Below, one piece after another: positions 45,359 through 53,680 of a DNA stretch of 64,000 nucleotides (positions within the stretch are counted from its first letter, which is position 1; each line of letters starts with the position of its first letter). Under the pieces are notes generated by a model. It ran no database searches. It worked only from the letters and a program-made list of their open reading frames with translations, and was not told the origin of the DNA. Origin of the DNA: JANMCE01 sp963791625 (GTDB taxonomy: Bacteria; Actinomycetota; Acidimicrobiia; Acidimicrobiales; Ilumatobacteraceae). The stretch covers positions 806,001 through 870,000 of the forward strand of contig CAWBTA010000015.1 in NCBI GenBank assembly GCA_963791625.1. Reading direction: 5' to 3'. The position numbers were made by a program, and so were the translations under genes.

Positions 45359-46030
45359 GTGACGGTGGATCGGACCAGGTCGAGACAGCTCCTGCAAGAA
45401 GTCATCGAACTTGGCGGAAACGGCTGGCCAGCACAGCCCGAGTTGTGGCACGAAGCGGCTCGCGTTGCACTGGTCGTTTCGGTCGGCGAGAACCACTCCA
45501 CTGTTCAACGCTTTGATCAGATCAACTTCAGCCACGACCACTCCACCGCCGTGAGACAGGCCCTGGCACTCTTGTCCGGGGTCGCCATCCGTCAGAACTA
45601 TGACGAAGCGTGGGATCCAGTCGGGCAGTCACCCGCACTCCACCCGTGGTTCGGTGGGATCGCTGCACCACTCATCAATACTGGCCGTTTCCGGCAGGCA
45701 ATCGCGGAGGGTACCAGAGCCGTCGAGATCCAACTCAAGGCCAAGCTCCTCCTCACCGAGGGTTCGGCGGCCCAGGTCATCGCTTCCGCCTTTTCTGTGA
45801 GTGACCCGGCGGTTGGGCAACCGCGACTTCGCTTTCGTCACTACCTCAGTGGCTCAAATGACTGGCGGAATGCTCATGAGGGAGCACTCCATCTCGGTTA
45901 CGGCTGTTTCCTCATGTGCGACATCTATGCGCGGCTTCATGAACCCACCAAACGTCAGACCGAGGAACTACTTGCCTCACTCAGTCTCCTTGCCCATTGG
46001 ATCGACGAGGCGAACGCCGTCTCCATCTGA
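45359..46030 (+). CDS. TIGR02391 (Ymh)-like protein
   Basis: GTG start, 223 residues. The C-terminal part (LHPWFGGIAAPLINTGRF, QAIAEGTRAVEIQLKAKL, a later WRNAHEG segment) follows the TIGR02391 pattern of HPKI...GHYAEAVFEAFKAVE...RNPRAH. That pattern is found in abortive-infection-type and phage-linked proteins, usually with no known catalytic activity. The usual RNP..H core is altered to RNAH. It is a single gene convergent with tRNA-Ser(GGA). A defence role is possible but not shown. Confidence 0.6.
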   Translation: MTVDRTRSRQLLQEVIELGGNGWPAQPELWHEAARVALVVSVGENHSTVQRFDQINFSHDHSTAVRQALALLSGVAIRQNYDEAWDPVGQSPALHPWFGGIAAPLINTGRFRQAIAEGTRAVEIQLKAKLLLTEGSAAQVIASAFSVSDPAVGQPRLRFRHYLSGSNDWRNAHEGALHLGYGCFLMCDIYARLHEPTKRQTEELLASLSLLAHWIDEANAVSI

Positions 46031-46065
46031 ACGCGGCGGCCTGACCAGCGGCACCAGAGACACAG

Positions 46066-46150
46066 CGGAGGAGGTGGGATTCGAACCCACGGACAGTTTC
46101 CCGTCACACGCTTTCCAAGCGTGCCGATTCGGCCGCTCTCGCACCCCTCC
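46066..46150 (-). tRNA. tRNA-Ser, anticodon GGA
   Basis: On the minus strand, 5' GGAGGGG pairs with 3' CTCCTCC with one G-T pair. The anticodon stem CACGC/GCGTG encloses TTGGAAA, so the anticodon is GGA. The T arm is GTGGG-TTCGAAT-CCCAC, with a long variable arm. CCA is not encoded. 85 bases including the discriminator G. Confidence 0.95.
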
Positions 46151-46244
46151 CCTACATGCTTTCTCCGAAGAGGAAGCGGGCAGTGCGGAATATGCTAGCG
46201 CACGCTAGACTTATCCCGCCTAGTGAAACCGCAAGGTGGCGCTC

Positions 46245-46362
46245 GGTGAGGTGATGGTCGGGTCCTGTGCAACGTTCGTCTGTGAACCAGGTCAGGTCAG
46301 GAATGAAGCAGCCTTCAGCGGAAACGGCCGTGTGCCGCAGATCGCCTGGCCATCACCTCACT
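46245..46362 (+). ncRNA. ffs: Signal recognition particle RNA, small bacterial type
   Basis: The terminal stem is perfect: GTGAGGTGATGG (46246-46257) pairs with CCATCACCTCAC (46350-46361). In the middle, CCAGGTCAGGTC, then AGGAATGAAGCAGCC, is the conserved SRP domain IV with the GGAA tetraloop, here closed by A-T instead of the usual C-G. Its place between tRNA-Ser and dnaX-recR is common in actinobacteria. It binds Ffh for co-translational targeting. A short ORF over it is a shadow. Ends may shift by a few bases. Confidence 0.85.
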
Positions 46363-46384
46363 CAGCACCACCGGTCGGGCCGGG

Positions 46385-46897
46385 TCAGTCGATAATGTCG
46401 GCCATCGCCAACACAATCCCCACGATGAACACCACCCAGGCGGCAGTCGTGACGTAGCCAGCGATCTGGTGATCCTTGGTCAGCATGTTCCAACGGCCGA
46501 GCAACTGCCACCAGTCGTGTGAGTCTGGATCATCGGTCAACAGGGGTAGGTCACGCGCTGATGCATCGGCAATGTAAACCGAAACGTTCGCCATGCTCTC
46601 GGCCCCCCACAGCAACACCATGCTCGCGCCAAACCGTTCCTTGCGGCGGAACTCGGATTCGACCGCTATGCCGATGGGCATAAGCACCTGCATGAGCGAG
46701 CCACCCAGAATCGTCATCACCTCACCGAACGGCGAAAAGAACAGGTGCCCGCCCTCGTGCAGAGCGAGGTTGGCGTAGTCGAGCAGTACGTAGAGGCTCG
46801 GGTTCAACAACGACCGAAGCACATACCCGGCGAACGCCAGCAGCACGATGGCCTTCACCAAGCGAGAGTTCGATGATGTCGTCGCCGCCGACTGCAT
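46385..46897 (-). CDS. Small membrane protein with HEGGH motif
   Basis: 170 residues with four to five hydrophobic segments. LALHEGGHLFFSPFGEVMT (His47, Glu48, His51) has the HExxH form of zinc metallopeptidases, placed next to a membrane helix as in M50 site-2 proteases. The later GGSLMQVLMP, WGAESMANVSVYIADA and HDWWQLLGRW blocks are familiar from an uncharacterised family. No third metal ligand can be named, so peptidase activity is a guess. Confidence 0.65.
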   Translation of the reverse strand: MQSAATTSSNSRLVKAIVLLAFAGYVLRSLLNPSLYVLLDYANLALHEGGHLFFSPFGEVMTILGGSLMQVLMPIGIAVESEFRRKERFGASMVLLWGAESMANVSVYIADASARDLPLLTDDPDSHDWWQLLGRWNMLTKDHQIAGYVTTAAWVVFIVGIVLAMADIID

Positions 46898-47014
46898 CGT
46901 TCGAGGCTATGAGGCGCTCGCGCGTTTCGCTCCGCAACGTCTTCTTCCGTCGCAAGAGTGAGAAATCTTGGGGCCATGGGCGGTGGCGGAGGCGTGGCGG
47001 GTATCCTCGGCGGC

Positions 47015-48640
47015 ATGGCTTATCAATCGCTCTACCGGCGTTATCGCCCACGCCGTTTTGCCGATATGCGGGGCCAGGAGCACGTTGTTTTAGCGCTCCG
47101 CAACGCAGTTCGGGATGATCGGCTCGGCCACGCCCACCTGTTCAGCGGGCCCCGGGGCACGGGCAAAACCACCTCGGCCCGCATCCTGGCCAAGGTGCTC
47201 AACTGCACCAACGTGCAAGACGGTGAACCATGCTGCGAGTGCGTGAGCTGTAAGGCGGTCGAGGCCGGGACCAGCTACGACGTGCACGAGCTGGACGCGG
47301 CCAGCAACAACGGCGTCGACTCCATGCGGGATCTCATTGAAAAGACCATGCTCGGCACGCCGGGCCGGTTCAAGGTGTACATCCTCGACGAAGTCCACAT
47401 GCTCTCAAAAGCGGCCGAGGCAGCGTTGTTAAAGACGCTGGAGGAGCCGCCGCCGCACGTCATTTTCGTACTCGCCACCACCGACCCGCAGAAGGTCTCC
47501 GAGACCATCCGCAGCCGCTGCCAGAAGCTGCAGTTCAACCTCATCAGCGCCGATGTGCTCGCCGATCACGTCCGCTGGATCATCAAGGACGCAGGGCTCA
47601 CGGTCGGCGACGACGCCATCGACACCGTGGTCCGCCAGGGCGGAGGCTCGGCGCGCGACACGCTCTCCGCGCTCGAACAGGTCGTGGCTGCCGGTGGCGT
47701 TGCGCCCGATGCCGAACCGCTTGACGAACTGATCGAAGCTCTGATCGACGCTGACAGCTGCCGCGCTATAGTTGCAGTTGCAACTGCTGTCCGAGATGGT
47801 CGCGATGCCCGCACGCTCACCGAGAATCTGGTTGCCCACCTGCGTGACTGTTTCCTGTCGCTGATGTCCCCCGAGCTCGTTCAACTGCCCGACCGCAGCG
47901 CGCAACGCGTGCTCGATCAGGGCAAGCGACTCGGGGTGGCGTCCACCGTGCGTGCGATGGAGGTGCTGGGCGAGATGTTGGTGGAGTTGCGCCACGCGCC
48001 CGACCCACGCCTACTGCTCGACGTCGCCATCGTTCGCCTCACCAATGTCGCATCCGACACCAGTCCAGCCGCCCTCCTAGCCCGGCTGGAGCGTCTGGAG
48101 CAGGCGGTGTCCTCGGGCGGGACTATCGCTGCCGCGCCGGCCGCAACCGGCGCAGCGGTCCCCGCCGCCGCCGCTCGCCCAACCGGCGCAGCGCCGGGCT
48201 CGACCCAAGCCAAGATCGATCGACTCGCCGGAAACGCGCCAAGCGCAGTGGAACCCGACCAGACCGATTCGGTCCCAGACACCCGCCCTGCAGCCGCCGC
48301 TCCGAGTACTCTCGAGCGGGCCAAGTTGGGCCAGCGAGTCGGCCGCGCTGCAGCAGCACCCACCCCGGCCACCCCGAGCGCGCCTTCTCCCGCCGCCGCA
48401 GCTGCCGCCCGACTCAGCGCCAGTGACCAGCCGACGGTTGTTGCCACAACCGGTGCTCCGCCTACTCGTGACGAGTTGGTGTTGCAGTGGGCCGACAACG
48501 TGCTACCGAAGCTGAAGGGTCTGGCCAAGGCCTACTACTCCCCCGGCCGCTTCATTGACAGCGAGGGTGGCGTGGCCGTTTTCCGCGCTGCCGTCCACCA
48601 TGCCGGTCGCAAAGTGCGAGCAGTATCGGGCCGAAGTTGA
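47015..48640 (+). CDS. dnaX: DNA polymerase III gamma/tau subunit, frame lost near the C-terminus
   Basis: The start is the ATG at 47015 (MAYQSLYRRYRP); the open frame upstream (from 46958) is not needed. As read, 541 residues. Walker A GPRGTGKTT (45-53) and a zinc module (Cys64, 73, 76, 79) are followed by YILDEVHMLSKAAEAALLKT, EEPPPHVIFVLATTDPQKV and the SRC arginine-finger region. An Ala/Pro-rich stretch (about 370-480) precedes the C-terminal domain. DnaX loads the sliding clamp. After GGVAVF the frame leaves the family pattern, and the true tail is in the next frame (separate entry). recR follows, as is usual. Confidence 0.9.
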   Translation: MAYQSLYRRYRPRRFADMRGQEHVVLALRNAVRDDRLGHAHLFSGPRGTGKTTSARILAKVLNCTNVQDGEPCCECVSCKAVEAGTSYDVHELDAASNNGVDSMRDLIEKTMLGTPGRFKVYILDEVHMLSKAAEAALLKTLEEPPPHVIFVLATTDPQKVSETIRSRCQKLQFNLISADVLADHVRWIIKDAGLTVGDDAIDTVVRQGGGSARDTLSALEQVVAAGGVAPDAEPLDELIEALIDADSCRAIVAVATAVRDGRDARTLTENLVAHLRDCFLSLMSPELVQLPDRSAQRVLDQGKRLGVASTVRAMEVLGEMLVELRHAPDPRLLLDVAIVRLTNVASDTSPAALLARLERLEQAVSSGGTIAAAPAATGAAVPAAAARPTGAAPGSTQAKIDRLAGNAPSAVEPDQTDSVPDTRPAAAAPSTLERAKLGQRVGRAAAAPTPATPSAPSPAAAAAARLSASDQPTVVATTGAPPTRDELVLQWADNVLPKLKGLAKAYYSPGRFIDSEGGVAVFRAAVHHAGRKVRAVSGRS

Positions 48641-48863
48641 AGCTGCTCTCGCCCGGCATTTCGGTCGCCCGGTACCGATGCGTCTCGTCGGCGACAAGGA
48701 GCCCGAGCGCAAGCCCGTGGCCACCGACTACCCGGCGTTCGAGGATGAGGTCTACGACCCGTCCGAGCTGGTCGACGCACCCCCGGGGGATGCTCCGGCC
48801 AGCGGCGTCGATCGATTGGTCGAGGCCTTTCCCGGTGCGGAGCTGCTCGAAGAGCGAGACTAG
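48585..48863 (+). other. Out-of-frame C-terminal tail of dnaX
   Basis: In this frame the DNA reads LPSTMPVAKCEQYRAEVEAA, then a HFGRPVPMRLV block and the end ELLEERD, stopping just before recR. Removing one base of the CC at 48583-48584 joins GGVAVF to ALPS and gives a 615-residue DnaX. This suits a normal tau C-terminal domain. A sequence error or a +1 shift is possible. Confidence 0.7.
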
Positions 48864-48871
48864 AGGGGTCC

Positions 48872-49480
48872 ATGGCCTCCAACTACGCCCTCCCCGTTCA
48901 AACACTCATTGACGAACTCGGCCGCCTTCCCGGCATCGGTCCGAAGTCGGCGCAACGCATCGCGTTCCATCTCCTCAAATTGCCCGCCGAAGATGCCCGC
49001 CGCCTTGCCCATTCCATTACCGACGCCAAGGCTCGAGTCGCGTTCTGTAGCCGCTGCTGGAACATATCCGAAGGCGACCTGTGTGGCATCTGCATGGACG
49101 ATCGCCGGGACACCTCCGTCGTGTGCGTGGTGGAAGAAGCTCGTGACGTCGTCGCCATTGAACGCACGGGGGACTTCAAGGGTCGCTACCACGTGTTGCT
49201 CGGTGCCGTGAGTCCCATCGACGGGATAGGGCCCGATCAGTTGAAGATCCGCGAACTACTCATTCGCATTCAGCCCGAGGGCATCGAAGAAGTTGTGCTT
49301 GCAACCAATCCAAATCACGAGGGCGAAGTCACGGCCATGTACCTCGCCAAACTGTTGAAGCCGTTGGAGCTGAAAGTCACCCGTCTCGCCAGCGGCCTGC
49401 CCGTCGGCGGTGACCTTGAGTACGCCGACGAAGTCACCCTCAGCCGCGCCCTCGAAGGCCGCCGCGTCCTCGAAGCCTGA
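48872..49480 (+). CDS. recR: Recombination protein RecR
   Basis: 202 residues. Helix-hairpin-helix region (LGRLPGIGPKSAQRIAFHLL), a C4 zinc finger (Cys59, 62, 71, 74) and a TOPRIM domain (VVEEARDVVAIERTGDFKGR, then GRYHVLLGAVSPIDG) are in order. The end, LASGLPVGGDLEYADEVTL, is conserved. RecR works with RecO/RecF to load RecA at gaps. It lies 8 bases after the restored dnaX end. Confidence 0.96.
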   Translation: MASNYALPVQTLIDELGRLPGIGPKSAQRIAFHLLKLPAEDARRLAHSITDAKARVAFCSRCWNISEGDLCGICMDDRRDTSVVCVVEEARDVVAIERTGDFKGRYHVLLGAVSPIDGIGPDQLKIRELLIRIQPEGIEEVVLATNPNHEGEVTAMYLAKLLKPLELKVTRLASGLPVGGDLEYADEVTLSRALEGRRVLEA

Positions 49481-49491
49481 GCAGACTTCTC

Positions 49492-49528
49492 GTCACGCCA
49501 GATTTCAGCGGGTGAAATCTGACGTGAC
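49492..49528. terminator. Bidirectional terminator between recR and the MMPL gene
   Basis: GTCACG pairs with CGTGAC, and inside it AGATTTCA pairs with TGAAATCT around GCGGG. The 14-bp, near-perfect hairpin lies between two convergent genes. Confidence 0.7.
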
Positions 49529-49550
49529 TGAAACGGCCCGAGCGAACGAG

Positions 49551-51650
49551 TTACGCCAGGGCTGCGTGGGGCACGATGCGGTCGAGCCAGTGAGGGAACC
49601 ACCAGTTGCGGTTGCCGAGGAGTTCCATGGTGGCCGGCACCACGATCATGCGCACGATAGTGGCGTCGATGAACACCGCCGCCGCCAGGCCGAACCCGAT
49701 CAAGCGGATGCCGCGGTCGTTACCGAGCACAAACGGCGCGAACACGCAGATCATGATCGCAGCAGCGGCCGTGATGATGCGGGCGGTCGACGCCAGCCCT
49801 TCGACGACGGCTTCGGTATTGTTGCCCGAGCGGTCATAGCGCTCGCGGATGCTGGAAAGCAGGAACACCTCGTAGTCCATCGAGAGGCCGAACATGATGG
49901 CAAACAGCATCATCGGCGCCCACGGTTCGATCGGCGCACCGCTCGACACGTTGAACAACGAACCGAGCCATCCCCATTGGAACACGGCCACCATCAGACC
50001 GTAGGCCGCACTGATCGACAGCAGGTTCATGAGCACGGCTTTGAGCGGGACCAGGATCGAACGGAACACCACCATCAGCAACACAAAGCTCAGCACCAGC
50101 ACAACACCAATGAAGATCGGCAGGCGGCTCGACATCAGCTGAGCGAAGTCGACGTTCGATGCCGTGGCACCGCCGACGTGACCAATCAGCCCATCGGTGT
50201 GGAACGGCGGCAGCACATCGGTGCGCAGGTGATGCACGAGCGACTCGGTGGCACGGCTCTGCGGTGACGTTGTAGGGATGATCGAGATAACCGCAGCCTT
50301 CCCCGAGGGCGACGGCTGCACCTCTGAAGCGAACGCAACGCCGGGCGTTGCCCGCAGGGTGTCAGCGAGCGCTGTCGCTCGTGTCGCCGCAGCCTCGTTC
50401 GGCGTTTCCAGGGCAACGACCAACGGTCCGTTGAAGCCCGGCCCGAAACCTTCGCTCAACAGGTCATAGGCAACACGGGTCGTGGAGCCTTTCGGGTCAT
50501 TGCCGGCGTCGGCCGTTGCTTGACGCATGGCCAGCAGCGGGACGGAGAGCGTGATCAGCAATGCCAGTCCGCCGATGGTGAAGCCCTTCGAATGGCGCTG
50601 CACGAATCGACTCCAGCGATGCCAGAACGTCTCCTTGAGCGAAGCGACCTTGCGCTTGCGATGGATCGACAGGAACTCGACCCGACGACCGACAACCCCC
50701 AGCAACGCGGGCAGCAACGTGGACGCAGCCAGCACAGCAACGAGCACCGCGGTAGAGGAACCAAAGGCCAGTCCATTGAAGAACTTCACGCCCATCAAGA
50801 TCATGCCGAGCAGCGACACCATAACCGTGCCACCGGCGAACACCACGGCGCGTCCTGCGGTGTTGGCTGCTTCAATCACAGCGTTGTGCGGCGTTGCTCC
50901 TGCCTTCAGCGCCTCGCGGTAACGGGTGACGATGAACAACGCGTAGTCGATGCCGACGCCGATACCGATCATCGACGCGACCTGCACAGTGAAGTCGGGA
51001 GTCGGCACGGCGGCCGACCACAACCCGACACCGGCCAATGCGATCACCAAGCCAACCAGTGCGGTGATGATCGGCAAGCCCATGGCCACCACCGACCCGA
51101 AGGCAACCAGCAGAATCACCATCGCGGCAGCGAGCCCGTACATCTCGGAGTCGGGCACCGAACCCTGGTTGAACTGGTAGCCGGCGAAGGCCAACTTCAG
51201 TGAGCTCTGGTTGAGTTGCTCGGCTGTGGCCTGCATGCTGGCCGTGCTGTCTTGAACGACGCCGGTGCCGGTAGGAGTGAACGCAACCTTGGCAAAGCCG
51301 ATCTTGCCGTCAGCCGAAATCTGCTCAGGCGATTCGAAGGGTGAAACCACCTCCGCGACGCGGGGCAACGCCCTGACCGTGGCGAGATAGGTGTCGATGG
51401 TTCCTCGGTCGTTCGCGATACCCTGCGGATCCTGCAGCACAATGGCAACCTCCTCGCCACCGGCGGACGGGAACTCGGTCTTCAACAGCCGGTATGCCTG
51501 GGCCGAATCAGAATTGCTGGAGTCACCTCCACCGCCGAACGTGCCGCCGGCCGCGCTGTTGGCGAAGGTGAAGCCGACCGCGGCGACCAGCCAGATCGCC
51601 AACACCAGCCATTTCTTTCGGAATGAGAATGAAGCAATGTTCGTGAGCAT
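49551..51650 (-). CDS. MMPL/RND-family membrane transporter
   Basis: 699 residues. Twelve membrane helices are arranged as 1+5 and 1+5 with two large outside loops. The N-terminus FSFRKKWLVLAIWLVAAVGF, GIGVGIDYALFIVTRYRE in the first half and FGLSMDYEVFLLSSIRERYD in the second are the MMPL signatures, with the proton-relay Asp in each. Such proteins export lipids, siderophores or drugs. It is divergent, with 160 gene-free bases, from a two-component pair that may control it. Confidence 0.92.
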   Translation of the reverse strand: MLTNIASFSFRKKWLVLAIWLVAAVGFTFANSAAGGTFGGGGDSSNSDSAQAYRLLKTEFPSAGGEEVAIVLQDPQGIANDRGTIDTYLATVRALPRVAEVVSPFESPEQISADGKIGFAKVAFTPTGTGVVQDSTASMQATAEQLNQSSLKLAFAGYQFNQGSVPDSEMYGLAAAMVILLVAFGSVVAMGLPIITALVGLVIALAGVGLWSAAVPTPDFTVQVASMIGIGVGIDYALFIVTRYREALKAGATPHNAVIEAANTAGRAVVFAGGTVMVSLLGMILMGVKFFNGLAFGSSTAVLVAVLAASTLLPALLGVVGRRVEFLSIHRKRKVASLKETFWHRWSRFVQRHSKGFTIGGLALLITLSVPLLAMRQATADAGNDPKGSTTRVAYDLLSEGFGPGFNGPLVVALETPNEAAATRATALADTLRATPGVAFASEVQPSPSGKAAVISIIPTTSPQSRATESLVHHLRTDVLPPFHTDGLIGHVGGATASNVDFAQLMSSRLPIFIGVVLVLSFVLLMVVFRSILVPLKAVLMNLLSISAAYGLMVAVFQWGWLGSLFNVSSGAPIEPWAPMMLFAIMFGLSMDYEVFLLSSIRERYDRSGNNTEAVVEGLASTARIITAAAAIMICVFAPFVLGNDRGIRLIGFGLAAAVFIDATIVRMIVVPATMELLGNRNWWFPHWLDRIVPHAALA

Positions 51651-51810
51651 GAACGTGTCCTTTGATCGTTATCAGGGGCACTCTCAGCCTGAAGGAAGCC
51701 GATTGAGGTTCCCATCCGGCAGCCCCGCCAAACCGTGGTGGGGTTAGCCCCCGCGCAGACACCCGCCCGCCCCGCTGTACCGCACGACGAAACGAGGCAG
51801 GATTGAGGAC

Positions 51811-52827
51811 GTGAGCACCGATCTCCGCGTCCATCTCAATCGCCGCCAGCTGTTCCGCCTCCATGCAACGATCAGCGGCGGCCTGGCGGTGGTGCTCCTC
51901 ATCATCTGGGTCGTCACCAGCGGGGCGTTCTCCTATCCGTGGCCCGAATGGCCGATTCTTGTCTTCGCCGTCACACTCGCCATCCACCGTCTCTTCCTCA
52001 TCGTCTTCGACAACCCTGGTCGCTGGATGAACCGACGGATGACCACGGGCTTCGCGCTCCATCTCGGCGTCTCGCTGATCCTCTCCGCCATGATCACCGC
52101 GATATGGGCGTTCACCGGCAGCGGCTACTTTTGGCCGATCTGGCCGATCCTCGCGTTCGCCATCGCGCTGGCTCTCCACTGGCTGTACGTGTTGTCGCAG
52201 CGCATCGAGCATCTCGAAGTACGGCGCACCGACGCCGTCGAAATGCAACAGAGCGATCTCAGTCGTATCGAGCGAGACTTACACGACGGCGCTCAGGCCC
52301 GGCTGGTTGCGCTCGGCATGAACCTCGGGATGGCTGAGCAGAAATTCGCCAACGATCCCGAGGGAGCTCGGCTGCTTGTGAGCGAGGCACGAGAGGGCGT
52401 GGGTGACGCGTTGAAGGAACTCCGTGATCTTGTGCGCGGCATCCGCCCACCTGTACTCGCCGATCGCGGCCTTGAAGCTGCCATCTCGTCTCTCGTTGAT
52501 CGCTCACCCATCACCGTGCACGTCGCGTCGCACATCACGAGCCGACCGACCGAGCCGGTGGAAACGGCCGCGTACTACGTGGTGGCCGAGGCGCTCACCA
52601 ATGCAGCCAAACATGCTCGGGCCAGCCGCATCGATGTGCGGCTCAATCGCACCGACAACACCCTGCAGGTCGAAGTAACCGACGACGGTCGCGGCGGCGC
52701 CGATGTCGCCGGCCACGGCCTCCGTGGGTTGCGTCGACGGGTAGAGGCTCTCGATGGTCATCTCTTCGTGGTCAGTCCCGTGGGTGGGCCGACCGTGATT
52801 CGGGCGGAGCTTCCATGCGAGCAGTAA
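51811..52827 (+). CDS. NarL-type sensor histidine kinase
   Basis: GTG start, 338 residues. Two repeated 2TM modules (about 10-65 and 78-128; each ends in WP-W/E-WPIL...A-HRL) form the membrane part. The HisKA_3 domain has His158 in SRIERDLHDGAQARLVALGM, and the ATPase has AEALTNAAKHARA, DDGRGGAD and GHGLRGLRRRVEALDG. The response regulator gene overlaps it by 13 bases. The 2TM repeat suggests a membrane-state or ligand sensor. The signal is unknown. Confidence 0.92.
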   Translation: MSTDLRVHLNRRQLFRLHATISGGLAVVLLIIWVVTSGAFSYPWPEWPILVFAVTLAIHRLFLIVFDNPGRWMNRRMTTGFALHLGVSLILSAMITAIWAFTGSGYFWPIWPILAFAIALALHWLYVLSQRIEHLEVRRTDAVEMQQSDLSRIERDLHDGAQARLVALGMNLGMAEQKFANDPEGARLLVSEAREGVGDALKELRDLVRGIRPPVLADRGLEAAISSLVDRSPITVHVASHITSRPTEPVETAAYYVVAEALTNAAKHARASRIDVRLNRTDNTLQVEVTDDGRGGADVAGHGLRGLRRRVEALDGHLFVVSPVGGPTVIRAELPCEQ

Positions 52828-53474
52828 TCGCTGAAGACCTCGCATTGCTGCGCGACGGGCTCACCCGCTTGCTGCGAGACAACGGCATCGACGTCATCGC
52901 CGCGGTTGACAACCCCAGCGATCTGATCGCGGCAGTTGAGCGCAAGCAGCCCGACATCGCCATCGTGGACATCCGTCTCCCACCAACGTTTCGCGACGAG
53001 GGCCTGCGAGCCGCCATCGAGCTGCGGCTGTCGTCGCCCAAGACATCAATCCTGGTCGTCTCCCAGTACGTCGAGCGTTCGTACGCGGCCGAGCTTTTGG
53101 CTGATGGTCGCGGCGGTATCGGCTACCTGTTGAAGGATCGCATCTTCGACGTCGCCGCGTTCGTCGATTCCGTTCGCCGCGTTGCTGCCGGCGGAACCGC
53201 GCTCGACCCCGAGGTGGTGGCGCAACTCGTATCACGTCGGCGGCCGGGCGGCGCACTGGATCGACTCACGCCGCGCGAGCAGGAAGTGCTCGCGCTGATG
53301 GCCGAAGGAAAGTCGAACGCAGGCCTCGCCGAGAAGCTTGTGCTGTCAACGGGCGCCATCGAAAAGCACATCGCCAATATCTTCACCAAGCTCGACCTGG
53401 TCGCATCCTCCAACGAACATCGTCGGGTGCTGGCCGTGCTTGCTCATCTCAACAATCAGGCAAGCGACATCTGA
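52815..53474 (+). CDS. NarL/LuxR-type response regulator
   Basis: 219 residues. The receiver has acidic Glu7/Asp8 and phospho-acceptor Asp52 in IAIVDIRLPP, with the Lys of YLLKDR near 110. The LuxR-type DNA-binding domain covers about 148-212 (LTPREQEVLALMAEGKSN, TGAIEKHIANIFTKLDL). It is co-transcribed with the kinase. The divergent MMPL gene is a reasonable target. Confidence 0.93.
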   Translation: MRAVIAEDLALLRDGLTRLLRDNGIDVIAAVDNPSDLIAAVERKQPDIAIVDIRLPPTFRDEGLRAAIELRLSSPKTSILVVSQYVERSYAAELLADGRGGIGYLLKDRIFDVAAFVDSVRRVAAGGTALDPEVVAQLVSRRRPGGALDRLTPREQEVLALMAEGKSNAGLAEKLVLSTGAIEKHIANIFTKLDLVASSNEHRRVLAVLAHLNNQASDI

Positions 53475-53501
53475 CCGGTCGTAAAAATGCACCGAGGTAC
53501 C

Positions 53502-53546
53502 GGTCCTTGAGTCAGAAGCGGGCGGTCTTCATGTGACTCAAGGGCC
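53502..53546 (+). terminator. Hairpin terminator after the response regulator
   Basis: CCTTGAGTCA (53505-53514) and TGACTCAAGG (53534-53543) form a perfect 10-bp stem, and GAAG/CTTC pairs inside the loop. The remaining bases to 53680 are relatively AT-rich, with a direct repeat ACATTAC, and may hold the next gene's promoter. Confidence 0.65.
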
Positions 53547-53680
53547 GATACCCCAGATTGTTGAGAGCATGTTGCTCTGTGTCAGTAACATTACAAACAT
53601 TACGAATGCATGACAAGCATTTGGACCGTTGATGAGCCAAAAGGCCTAGCCAATGACCGGTTTCAACGGATAATCGTACG

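Noticed and set aside
46236..46457. 73-codon plus-strand ORF
   Set aside because: It lies over the SRP RNA and has no protein-like features.
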